Positions 1 to 6,706 of a stretch of DNA of 13,064 nucleotides are shown here, piece by piece. Position numbers and translations under genes: made by a program. A model generated the notes under the pieces. That model did no database searches. It worked only from the letters and a program-made list of their open reading frames with translations, and was not told the origin of the DNA. Each line of letters opens with the position of its first letter. Position 1 is the first letter of the stretch. The DNA comes from an uncultured Methylophilus sp. (GTDB lineage: Bacteria; Pseudomonadota; Gammaproteobacteria; Burkholderiales; Methylophilaceae). The DNA lies in NCBI GenBank assembly GCA_936943315.1, contig CAKZJM010000392.1, forward strand, positions 1 to 13,064, written 5' to 3'.

Positions 1-105
1 GAGGGCGTGCGCGAGGTGCTGATCGCCGCCGATCGGGGGACGGATGGCGAGGCGTCGGCCGAGCAGCTGCGGACGAGCCTGGCGACCGCCGGACTGAAGA
101 CTGTA
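1..105 (+). CDS. Fragment of a TOPRIM-like (primase-type) protein, GC-rich, foreign to the rest of the window
   Basis: Frame 1 on the plus strand is open from the window edge and reads EGVREVLIAADRGTDGE followed by an amphipathic stretch ending AGLKTV. This resembles the core of TOPRIM domains in plasmid or phage primases of high-GC bacteria, where a hydrophobic strand ends in an Asp and is followed by a D-x-D-G-E-type turn. Of the first 30 codons, 28 end in G or C, which is strong evidence of real coding in a high-GC genome. Neither end of the gene is present. The open frame continues to a TGA at 181-183, but after about position 105 base composition and codon use change, and a minus-strand gene start reads through the same DNA. 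I therefore end the fragment there and treat the join as a probable chimera. The TOPRIM assignment is from memory of the motif, not a search. Confidence 0.5.
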
Positions 106-167
106 CGCAAACCCATGTCCATCACGGCGATGGCTTTATCGAGTGTCAGTGGCGGTAGAGTCAACAT
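105..167 (-). CDS. N-terminal piece of an unidentified protein downstream of ctpA
   Basis: On the minus strand an ATG at 167-165 is preceded by AGGA with an 8-nt gap, a good ribosome binding site. It opens a frame of at least 21 codons beginning MLTLPPLTLDKAIAVMD. It lies just after the ctpA terminator hairpin and in the same direction as ctpA, as expected for the next gene on the chromosome. The frame stays open to position 1. The DNA beyond about 105 changes to very high GC and codes convincingly on the other strand, so only about 21 residues appear genuine. I do not recognise the protein. Confidence 0.4.
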
Positions 168-194
168 GTTGTGTATCCTGTGATCACAATATTA

Positions 195-224
195 TTGGCT
201 GCCATGCCTCTGCAAGGCAGCCAA
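195..224 (-). terminator. Likely intrinsic terminator after ctpA
   Basis: The 9-bp inverted repeat TTGGCTGCC/GGCAGCCAA (195-203 and 216-224) has a further 3-bp inner pairing (TGC/GCA) inside the loop. Read on the minus strand it starts 10 nt after the ctpA stop and is followed by the T-rich stretch TAATATTGT. The T-run is interrupted, so efficiency is uncertain. The position between ctpA and the next minus-strand gene supports the call. Confidence 0.6.
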
Positions 225-234
225 CAAAGCTCGC

Positions 235-1662
235 TTATGGTTTAGCCGCGCTTACTTTCGCAGGTTCCGGCGTTTTTTGAACTGGCAAACCCTTCAACTG
301 GTTCAGCGCTTGCTGGAACTGGAAGTCATCCTTGCTTGTAGGCTCAATCGGACCGCGGGCTTCTGCATGTTTTTCTTCCTTGAGCTTCTCAGCCGCTGCA
401 CGAGATTTTGCTTCATCCGGCGTTTTGCTGTCTGCATTACCTTTGGCATCAGTCGGGTTGGACAAGTGGCGTTTCAAGTCAGCTTCATGCAAGCTCAAGC
501 TAGGATCAGAACCGTCATCAATCGTAATATCCGGGACAATACCTTTGGCCTGGATTGAGCGACCGTTAGGTGTGAAGTAACGCGCTGTGGTCAATTTGAT
601 GGCGCTGCCGTTGTTCATCGGCAAGATCGTTTGCACAGAACCTTTACCAAAGCTCTGGATGCCCATGATGGTGGCGCGTTTGTGGTCTTGCAAGGCACCC
701 GCCACGATTTCAGAGGCTGAGGCAGAGCCTGCGTTGATCAATACAACGATAGGCACAGACTTGAACTCTTCAGGCAGGTCTTTGAGGTAGTCTGATTTAC
801 CACGGCGTGCATAATCCATAGGCGTGGCATTTAAACGCATTTTGGAATCGACCACCCGGCCTTCGGTATACACCACCAGATCATCTTTAGGCAGGAAGGC
901 CGCAGAAACACCCACTGCAGCATCGAGCAAGCCACCTGGGTTGTTACGCAAGTCTAAGATCAAACCTTTCAAAGGAGTTTTGTTTTCGGCCGCCAGGGTT
1001 TTCAGGGCTTTGGCCAGGTCTTCACCCGTACGCTCCTGGAACTGGGTGATGCGCACGTAGCCATAATCCTGTTCAATCCATTTGTTTTTCACGCTTTGGG
1101 CCTTGATCACTGCGCGGGTCAAGGTGAATGTCAGCGGTTTGTCTTCGCCTTTGCGTAACACGGTCAGCGTGATTTTGGTGTCTGGTGTGCCGCGCATACG
1201 CTTGACCGCATCATTGAGGGTCAGGCCACGCACCTGGGTGTCATCCAGTTTCATGATCAGGTCGCCAGATTTCAGGCCTGCTTTGTAGGCTGGGCTATCT
1301 TCAATCGGTGTGACCACTTTTACCAGGCCATCTTCCATCGCGACTTCAATGCCTAAGCCACCAAACTCACCTTGTGTGCCCGCTTGTAACTCTTTGTAGG
1401 CGTCGGCATCCATAAAGGTGGAGTGTGGGTCCAGGCCTTGCAGCATGCCTGAAAGCGCTTCATTGATGAGTTTTTTGTCTTCGACGGGTTCTACATAGTC
1501 AGACTTCACCTTGGCAAATACTTCGGCAAATACACGCAGTTCATCAATAGGCAGCTGTGAGACAGAAGTTCTGTCAGCCCAGGCTGAAATATTGATGCTC
1601 ACCAGGATACCTACAAATATGCCTGCACCCAGCAAGCCGAATTTTTCTAATTTGGAACGCAT
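235..1662 (-). CDS. ctpA: Carboxyl-terminal processing protease, S41A family
   Basis: A periplasmic serine protease of the CtpA/Prc family, which trims C-termini of envelope proteins and, in several bacteria, controls peptidoglycan hydrolases. I chose the ATG at 1662, which has AAGG 7 nt upstream, over a TTG six codons earlier; this gives 475 residues. An N-terminal hydrophobic segment (about 8-29) is a signal peptide or anchor. A PDZ domain spans about 98-170 (EFGGLGIEV, PAYKAGLKSGD). The S41 core contains GSASASE with the expected nucleophile Ser315, and FGKGSVQ with Lys340 and Gln344. The Ser-Lys and Ser-Gln spacings of 25 and 29 match the family. LDLRNNPGGLL (236-246) is also typical. The last 85 residues or so are charged and low-complexity (DEAKSRAAAEKLKEEKHAE) with a Pro/Lys-rich tail. 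The gene is divergent from the CxxC protein at 1833 and followed by a hairpin. Confidence 0.93.
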   Translation of the reverse strand: MRSKLEKFGLLGAGIFVGILVSINISAWADRTSVSQLPIDELRVFAEVFAKVKSDYVEPVEDKKLINEALSGMLQGLDPHSTFMDADAYKELQAGTQGEFGGLGIEVAMEDGLVKVVTPIEDSPAYKAGLKSGDLIMKLDDTQVRGLTLNDAVKRMRGTPDTKITLTVLRKGEDKPLTFTLTRAVIKAQSVKNKWIEQDYGYVRITQFQERTGEDLAKALKTLAAENKTPLKGLILDLRNNPGGLLDAAVGVSAAFLPKDDLVVYTEGRVVDSKMRLNATPMDYARRGKSDYLKDLPEEFKSVPIVVLINAGSASASEIVAGALQDHKRATIMGIQSFGKGSVQTILPMNNGSAIKLTTARYFTPNGRSIQAKGIVPDITIDDGSDPSLSLHEADLKRHLSNPTDAKGNADSKTPDEAKSRAAAEKLKEEKHAEARGPIEPTSKDDFQFQQALNQLKGLPVQKTPEPAKVSAAKP

Positions 1663-1796
1663 ACCATGCCTTGTGATCAATTAAGCGAAGAATATTACTG
1701 TATTAAGAGTCAAGTTGCATCAACGGATGTCAGCCTGTTTTAGAGAGTGGATAGAACGCAGTTAAGTTCATTTTCCGCTATTTCAATAAAATTGAC

Positions 1797-1802
1797 TATA
1801 CT
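1797..1802 (+). promoter_or_regulatory. Possible -10 element for the SelW-like gene
   Basis: TATACT matches the sigma70 -10 consensus at five of six positions and would place a transcription start near 1809, about 24 nt before the ATG at 1833. No convincing -35 sits 16-18 nt upstream. A TTGACT at 1792-1797 overlaps it and could be a -35 only with an unusually short spacer to AATAAT (1812-1817). The call is weak. The ctpA promoter must also lie in the 170-nt divergent gap 1663-1832, but I could not define it. Confidence 0.3.
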
Positions 1803-1832
1803 CGTCACGCAAATAATTGTTTAGAGTGAAAT

Positions 1833-2129
1833 ATGCAAAAGCCTATCGTAGAAATTGAATTTTGTACACAGTGCCGTTGGTTGTTGCGGGCCGCCTGGCT
1901 CGCACAAGAGTTGTTAACCACGTTTGATACTGATTTGAAATCGGTGAATCTGGTGCCTAGCACAGGTGGCATTCTGGAGGTGCGTTGTGACGGTGTGCTG
2001 ATTTTTTCCCGTAAGGCAGCGGGACGGTTTCCGGAATCCAAAGAGTTGAAACAGTTGATCCGCGACATCATCGATCCCGAGCGTTCGCTGGGGCATAGTG
2101 ATACGCCGGTACAGGGCGCAGGGGAGTAG
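1833..2129 (+). CDS. SelT/SelW/SelH (Rdx) family CxxC protein
   Basis: A small 98-residue thioredoxin-fold protein of the Rdx family. The start MQKPIVEIEFCTQCRWLLRA carries the signature beta-strand followed by a redox motif C11-T-Q-C14. The midsection LVPSTGGILEV and DGVLIFSRKAAGRFPE matches the conserved second half of the family, in which the glycine-rich strand and the F-S-R/K-x-x-x-G-R-F-P element are typical. The first redox position is Cys, not selenocysteine: no in-frame TGA occurs there. Length is normal for the bacterial family. A redox role is inferred; the physiological substrate of bacterial members is poorly known. The gene ends 5 nt before the converging NlpC/P60 gene and I see no terminator hairpin in between. 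Confidence 0.85.
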   Translation: MQKPIVEIEFCTQCRWLLRAAWLAQELLTTFDTDLKSVNLVPSTGGILEVRCDGVLIFSRKAAGRFPESKELKQLIRDIIDPERSLGHSDTPVQGAGE

Positions 2130-2134
2130 AGGGG

Positions 2135-2689
2135 TTATTTAGACGCTTCTACTTCGAGGCGTTTGGCGCCGTTGTAGCGGGTGCTCCAGTAGCGCTCGTC
2201 CATGTTTTCAACACGCACTTTGGCGCCAGCTCTGGGGGCATGAATAAACTGGTTATTGCCAACGTAAATGCCGACGTGTGAAAAGGCTGATCTCAGCGTA
2301 TTAAAAAAGACCAGGTCGCCGGGTTGCAAGTCTTCGCGTTTAACCGCGTTGCCCATTTCACTGATGGTGCGTGCAGAAGGGGGTAATGAAATTTGAGCCG
2401 CGTGCTTGAACACATATTGGACAAATCCGCTGCAATCAAAGCCGGTTTCAGGGCTGCGGCCACCGTATTTGTAATCCACACCGGTCAGGCTGAGGGCGCG
2501 GATCATGATTTCTTCTACTTTTTCAGACCACGAACCTGCAATAGCGGACTCACTTTCCACGACTTGTTCTTGTGAGTAGCTATAGGCATTCTGCCAGCGC
2601 TTGTCGTCGCTGGGTGCGGCCACACTTTTGCACTGGCATAACAGCATGCTGACCATGAGTGCAGCAAGTCTAATGGCAAATTTGTTCAT
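2135..2689 (-). CDS. NlpC/P60 family cell-wall endopeptidase, exported
   Basis: A 184-residue exported cysteine peptidase of the NlpC/P60 family (compare Spr/MepS and NlpC), expected to cut peptidoglycan stem peptides or cross-links. I chose the ATG at 2689 because it begins directly with a signal peptide (MNKFAIRLAALMVSMLLCQC). The frame is open 61 codons further upstream, but that part has no family character. Cys18 or Cys20 could be a lipidation site, though the lipobox is poor (SMLLC). Catalytic residues are visible: Cys86 in TGFDCSGFV, His138 in FSHVGIYVG and His150 in FIHAPR. The LQPGDLVFF motif also fits. The Shine-Dalgarno sequence is weak. The gene is divergent from the helicase at 2873, with 183 nt of shared upstream DNA. 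Confidence 0.9.
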   Translation of the reverse strand: MNKFAIRLAALMVSMLLCQCKSVAAPSDDKRWQNAYSYSQEQVVESESAIAGSWSEKVEEIMIRALSLTGVDYKYGGRSPETGFDCSGFVQYVFKHAAQISLPPSARTISEMGNAVKREDLQPGDLVFFNTLRSAFSHVGIYVGNNQFIHAPRAGAKVRVENMDERYWSTRYNGAKRLEVEASK

Positions 2690-2860
2690 CACAATCAAAG
2701 GCTTGAGTAAGGGTTCATTGACACAGAAGTGACAACGGACTAAACCATGCCATATTTTAACCATTGTTGCAAGTATTGGTGTAAATATATAATCGCGGCA
2801 GGTAAGGCTTGTTTGAGCACGTGTGTGAAGAAAGCCTGCCTCATTTTTGGCGGCTCGTGG

Positions 2861-2866
2861 GATAAT
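2861..2866 (+). promoter_or_regulatory. Possible -10 element for the yoaA-arfB transcript
   Basis: GATAAT matches the -10 consensus at five of six positions and ends 6 nt before the helicase ATG at 2873. Used as a promoter it would start transcription at or next to the A of the start codon, giving a leaderless message. No good -35 is seen at 16-18 nt; CTGCCT at 2836-2841 is 19 nt away and matches weakly. The alternative is that GGGA at 2859-2862 acts as a distant ribosome binding site and the promoter lies further upstream. Confidence 0.3.
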
Positions 2867-2872
2867 TAGCAC

Positions 2873-4822
2873 ATGTCTTTACAGCAGCAAGTCAGTTCCG
2901 CGTTTTCTGAAAACGGGTGTTTGGCGCAAGCCATGCCCGACTTCCGTAGCCGTCCGCAACAGCAGGAAATGGCCCAGGCGATTGCCGAGGCCATTGAGCA
3001 ACAACAGCAACTGGTGGCAGAAGCGGGCACAGGCACCGGTAAAACGTATGCTTACCTGGTGCCGTCGCTGCTTTCCGGCGGCAAGGTGATTATCTCCACT
3101 GGCACTAAAACGCTGCAAGACCAGTTATATCAGCGCGACTTGCCTGCGGTGCGCGAGGCACTCAAGGTGCCGGTTTCGGTCGCCATGCTCAAAGGCCGCG
3201 CCAACTATATCTGCCATTACCATTTGCAACGTGCTAGCCAGGAAGGGCGTTTCCAGTCGCGCGAAGATGCGCAATACATCCCTATCCTGCAAAGCTTTGC
3301 CGAACACAGCCAAACTGGCGATAAGGCCGAGCTGGTAGAAGTGCCAGAACAAGCGACGGTGTGGCAACAAGTGACTTCCACACGCGATAACTGCGTTGGC
3401 CAGGATTGCCAATACTACAAGCAATGTTTTGTCATGGAAGCACGTAAGCAGGCCTTGGCCGCGGATGTGGTGGTGGTCAACCATCACTTGTTTTTTGCCG
3501 ATGTCATGTTGCGCGATGAAGGCGTGGCTGAGTTGCTGCCAAGTGCCAACACGGTGGTCTTTGATGAGGCGCACCAGTTGCCGGAAGTGGCGGGCCTGTT
3601 TTTTGGCGAAGATATTTCTACCTCGCAATTGATGGATTTGGCGCGCGATAGCCAGATGGCTTACCTCAGTATTGCAAAGGACTGTGTTGCACTGAGCGAA
3701 GCTGTGCCGCCGCTGGAGAAGGCCTGTCGTGATTTCCGGCTGGTGTTCCAGTTTGAAGGCTCGCGCATGCCAGTGCAAAAAGCGCAAAGCCTTAAAAATT
3801 TTGACGATGCCTATCAGCGCATGCTTGAAACCCTGGCTGCGCTCACAGCCGTGCTTGAAACCCAGGCGGGCCGGGACCCGCTGCTGGAAAAATGCTGGCA
3901 GCGCGGCGAAGGATTGTTGGCTTTGCTGGAAGCCTGGTTAAAAGGCAATCAGGCCAACTTGGTGCGCTGGGTGGAAGTGTTTAGCCAAAGCGTGCAATTA
4001 CACGCGACCCCCCTCAGTGTGGCAGATGGTTTTGGCAAGCAGCTCAATGCCCAACCGCGTGCCTGGATTTTTACGTCTGCCACCTTGGCCGTGAAAAGTG
4101 ACTTCAGCCATTACCAGGGGCAGATGGGCTTGCTGGCAGCACAAACCAAACACTGGCAAAGCCCGTTTGATTATGGCCAACAGGCACTGCTTTATGTGCC
4201 AAGTGGCATGCCCGAGCCCAATAGCAGTGCTTACACCGCTGCTGTTGCTTCGGTGAGCCTGCCCATCTTACAAGCTAGTCGTGGCCGGGCGTTTGTGTTG
4301 TGCACCTCATTGAAAGCCATGCGCGAAGTGCATGCATTACTCAAGCAGGCTTTTGAAGAGCATGGCTTGGAATATCCCTTATTGATGCAGGGTGAGAGCA
4401 ACCGCACGGAGTTGCTGGACCGTTTCCGCGCGCACGGCAACGCGGTGCTGGTCGGCTCACAAAGTTTCTGGGAGGGCGTCGATGTGCGTGGTGAAGCGCT
4501 GTCCTGCGTTATTATCGATAAGCTGCCGTTTGCGCCGCCTGATGATCCTGTGCTGGCTGCACGCATCGACAAAATGAATGCCGAAGGTAAAAACGCCTTT
4601 ATGGAATACCAGTTACCTTACGCCGTGATCACCCTCAAGCAAGGCGCCGGCCGCCTGATTCGTGACGAGCAGGATCTCGGCGTGCTGATGATTTGCGACC
4701 CCCGGCTAGTAGATAAACCTTATGGCCGGCGCATCTGGCAAAGCCTGCCGCCTTTCCGGCGTACCCGCGTGCAGCAAGAAGTCGAAGATTTTTTTACGCT
4801 CATCAATAGCGGCGCTGCTTAG
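2873..4822 (+). CDS. yoaA: ATP-dependent DNA helicase, DinG/YoaA (XPD-like, Fe-S) family
   Basis: A 649-residue superfamily 2 helicase of the XPD/Rad3 group, 5'-3' polarity in characterised relatives, acting in DNA repair and resolution of structured DNA. Walker A is AEAGTGTGKT (Gly52-Thr58), motif II is VVFDEAHQL (DEAH 231-234), and VVNHHLFFAD (201-210) is a family signature. Motif VI is LKQGAGRLIRDEQD near the C-terminus. Four cysteines, Cys114, Cys174, Cys179 and Cys185, lie between motifs I and II with the spacing of the 4Fe-4S cluster. There is no N-terminal exonuclease domain, so it is the YoaA/DinG type of Gram-negatives rather than the Gram-positive fusion. Length is normal for YoaA (about 640). 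The gene is 12 nt ahead of arfB in the same direction and probably co-transcribed with it. No LexA-like box was seen upstream. Confidence 0.93.
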   Translation: MSLQQQVSSAFSENGCLAQAMPDFRSRPQQQEMAQAIAEAIEQQQQLVAEAGTGTGKTYAYLVPSLLSGGKVIISTGTKTLQDQLYQRDLPAVREALKVPVSVAMLKGRANYICHYHLQRASQEGRFQSREDAQYIPILQSFAEHSQTGDKAELVEVPEQATVWQQVTSTRDNCVGQDCQYYKQCFVMEARKQALAADVVVVNHHLFFADVMLRDEGVAELLPSANTVVFDEAHQLPEVAGLFFGEDISTSQLMDLARDSQMAYLSIAKDCVALSEAVPPLEKACRDFRLVFQFEGSRMPVQKAQSLKNFDDAYQRMLETLAALTAVLETQAGRDPLLEKCWQRGEGLLALLEAWLKGNQANLVRWVEVFSQSVQLHATPLSVADGFGKQLNAQPRAWIFTSATLAVKSDFSHYQGQMGLLAAQTKHWQSPFDYGQQALLYVPSGMPEPNSSAYTAAVASVSLPILQASRGRAFVLCTSLKAMREVHALLKQAFEEHGLEYPLLMQGESNRTELLDRFRAHGNAVLVGSQSFWEGVDVRGEALSCVIIDKLPFAPPDDPVLAARIDKMNAEGKNAFMEYQLPYAVITLKQGAGRLIRDEQDLGVLMICDPRLVDKPYGRRIWQSLPPFRRTRVQQEVEDFFTLINSGAA

Positions 4823-4834
4823 TGAGTTTTTGTC

Positions 4835-5236
4835 ATGCTTGAGATCGCCGCCCACGAATACACGCTCACTGCCATCCGCGCCCAGGGTGCGGGCGGGCAA
4901 AATGTGAACAAGGTCTCTTCTGCCATTCACCTGCGGTTTGATATTCATGCTTCCAGCCTCAGTGCGCCGGTTAAAAGCCGGTTGTTACAAAGCAAAGACC
5001 AGCGAATTAACGCAGAAGGCGTGTTGATCATCAAGGCACAACAATACCGCACCCAAGAGGCCAACAAGCGGGATGCGATTGCGCGCTTGCATGCGATTGT
5101 GGAGGCTGCGAGCCATGTGCATGCCATGCGTTATGCGACACGGCCGACCCTGGCATCCAAAAAACGCCGGGTGGCCGGAAAAATGCAACGTGGATTAGTG
5201 AAGCAGACGCGCGGCAGGGTGCACGACGAGCATTAA
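4835..5236 (+). CDS. arfB: Alternative ribosome-rescue factor, peptidyl-tRNA hydrolase ArfB/YaeJ
   Basis: A 133-residue release-factor-like protein that frees ribosomes stalled on mRNAs lacking a stop codon by hydrolysing the peptidyl-tRNA. The catalytic GGQ motif is at residues 20-22 within RAQGAGGQNVNKVSSA, the characteristic short-RF block. The codon-recognition domains of RF1/RF2 are absent. The C-terminal tail is strongly basic (KKRRVAGKMQRGLVKQTRGR), as needed to occupy the empty mRNA entry channel. Length is close to that of E. coli ArfB (about 140). The ATG at 4835 has GTGAG about 8 nt upstream. It follows the helicase by 12 nt, so the pair is likely one transcript. It converges on lnt with only 6 nt between stop codons. 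Confidence 0.93.
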   Translation: MLEIAAHEYTLTAIRAQGAGGQNVNKVSSAIHLRFDIHASSLSAPVKSRLLQSKDQRINAEGVLIIKAQQYRTQEANKRDAIARLHAIVEAASHVHAMRYATRPTLASKKRRVAGKMQRGLVKQTRGRVHDEH

Positions 5237-5254
5237 AACGCGTTAGCGCTTTTT
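5235..5254. terminator. Weak bidirectional terminator between arfB and lnt
   Basis: AAAACGC-GTTA-GCG-C-TTTTT forms a short stem (CGC/GCG plus A:U pairs with a bulged C) flanked by A4 on one side and T5 on the other. It could end both convergent transcripts, and it overlaps both stop-codon regions. The GC core is only 3 bp, so this is tentative. Confidence 0.3.
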
Positions 5255-6706
5255 CAAGTGAATCAATATCAGGCCAGCAGCACTGAGTATCAGAAACGCC
5301 CAGTTTTTCCACCAGACATAGGGCGTACTGCCTTGGTAAGCCTGTGCCTCACCGGTGAGGATCATCGCCTGGTCGTGTGGGGCATGCTGTAACACTTGTC
5401 CTTGTTTATCAATGATGGCGGTGGCGCCAGTATTGGTGCTGCGCAGTACCATGCGCCCGGTTTCAATGGCGCGTACCTGGCTAAACTGCATGTGTTGGTC
5501 GGCCGCAAACGATTGCCCATACCAGGCGTCGTTACTGATATTCACCAGTAATTCTGCCTGGGGCAGTTGCTGCGCGATTTCTTCCCCAAAGACGTCTTCA
5601 TAGCAAATATTCACGCCGATTTTTTGCCCGGCGATCAGCAAGGGTTGTTTTGACGTGCCGCGTGATAAATCGCTTAGCGGCATATGCAGCCAGTCACGGT
5701 AAATCCAGCCAAACACGCTTTTAAGCGGGATATATTCACCGAACGGCACCAGGTGGCTTTTGGAGTATGACTGCATGGGTGCGCCGCCCAGGCTGATAGC
5801 GCTGTTAAAGTATTCGCCCCGTTTTGATTCAACCACCCCCACCAACAGGTCGCCGTGCTGGCTCTGCGCATGTTGTTTCAGTGCCTCCAGGTAAGACGGG
5901 TCAAGTTGCTCGATGAGCACTGGCAAAGCCGTTTCTGGCAGCACTATCAATTGTGCCTGAGTTTGGCGCACCATCTCCAGGTATTGTTTTAAGGTCTGCT
6001 CGGCATGCTCAGGTGACCATTTCACTGTCTGGCTGATGTTGCCTTGCAGCAACCCCACTTTAACCGGCTGCCCGGCAGGGTGCGTCCACGGCACCACAGA
6101 GAGTCCGCTGCCCGCAATCAACAGCAGCAACATGATCGCCACTGACTGCAAACGTTGGGTCGTGGTCACAACCATCATCAGGTAGGTGGCAAACAAGGCT
6201 GTGAGGGCAGAAACGCCATACACGCCCAGCACGGGTAAAAATCCAGCCAGAGGACTCTCCGGTGCCTGGCTATAGCCCAAGGTCAACCAGGGGAATCCGG
6301 TAAATATCCAGCTGCGCACCCAGTCTGATAAGGCCCATAGAATGGGCGCTGCCCAGAGTAAATGCGTTTTCTTGGCCAGGTAACCCGCCAATGCCGGAAA
6401 CAGTGCCATGAACGCACACAGGCAAAAGGTGGAGAACCCGGCAAACCACCAGGGCATCCCGCCAAAGGTATGCAGGCTGATGTAAATCCAATAGATTCCC
6501 AACCCGTAGAGGCCAAGCCCAAACGACCAACCCAGTTTGAACACTTGCCCTGGCGTGGCTGCGTGCTGCCATAGCCAAAACAGGCCCGCGATGGTCAACC
6601 ACGGTAGCCAGAAAAAACCATAGGGTGCAAAGCCGAAGACGGTGAGGATACCCAACAATAAAGCCAGTGTTTTGCCTTGCCAGGTGGATATAGAAGTAGC
6701 GGTCAT
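5243..6706 (-). CDS. lnt: Apolipoprotein N-acyltransferase
   Basis: Inner-membrane enzyme adding the third acyl chain to the N-terminal cysteine of lipoproteins, the final maturation step before Lol sorting in Gram-negatives. It has 487 residues, close to the E. coli protein (512). The N-terminal half is a membrane domain of several helices (about 12-200). The periplasmic nitrilase-like domain follows (about 215-455), then a final membrane helix (about 466-484). The catalytic triad is visible: Glu258 in VLPETALPV, Lys316 in YSKSHLVPFGEY and Cys368 in NICYEDVF. The motif NISNDAWYG is also typical. The start codon overlaps the stop of the upstream deacetylase gene by one base (TGATG), so translation is probably coupled. 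It is the last gene of the five-gene run that begins at 10605. Confidence 0.96.
   Translation of the reverse strand: MTATSISTWQGKTLALLLGILTVFGFAPYGFFWLPWLTIAGLFWLWQHAATPGQVFKLGWSFGLGLYGLGIYWIYISLHTFGGMPWWFAGFSTFCLCAFMALFPALAGYLAKKTHLLWAAPILWALSDWVRSWIFTGFPWLTLGYSQAPESPLAGFLPVLGVYGVSALTALFATYLMMVVTTTQRLQSVAIMLLLLIAGSGLSVVPWTHPAGQPVKVGLLQGNISQTVKWSPEHAEQTLKQYLEMVRQTQAQLIVLPETALPVLIEQLDPSYLEALKQHAQSQHGDLLVGVVESKRGEYFNSAISLGGAPMQSYSKSHLVPFGEYIPLKSVFGWIYRDWLHMPLSDLSRGTSKQPLLIAGQKIGVNICYEDVFGEEIAQQLPQAELLVNISNDAWYGQSFAADQHMQFSQVRAIETGRMVLRSTNTGATAIIDKQGQVLQHAPHDQAMILTGEAQAYQGSTPYVWWKNWAFLILSAAGLILIHLKKR

Noticed and set aside
106..183. Continuation of the primase-like frame to the TGA at 181
   Set aside because: Codon use changes after about 105, and the opposite strand carries a gene start with a good ribosome binding site. 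The continued frame is probably an accident of the join.
2690..2872. 61 extra N-terminal codons on the NlpC/P60 gene
   Set aside because: The frame is open but the translation lacks family character. A proper signal peptide begins at the ATG at 2689, and the longer form would bury that signal sequence inside the protein.
2873..2950. Possible SOS control of the helicase
   Set aside because: I looked for a CTGT-N8-ACAG LexA box in 2690-2872 and found none. SOS boxes in some lineages differ, but nothing supports it here.
3125..3787. A 220-codon open frame on the minus strand
   Set aside because: It is antisense to the helicase, covering the Fe-S cysteines and DEAH box that prove the plus strand is coding. 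The translation is His/Gln-rich with no recognisable domain.
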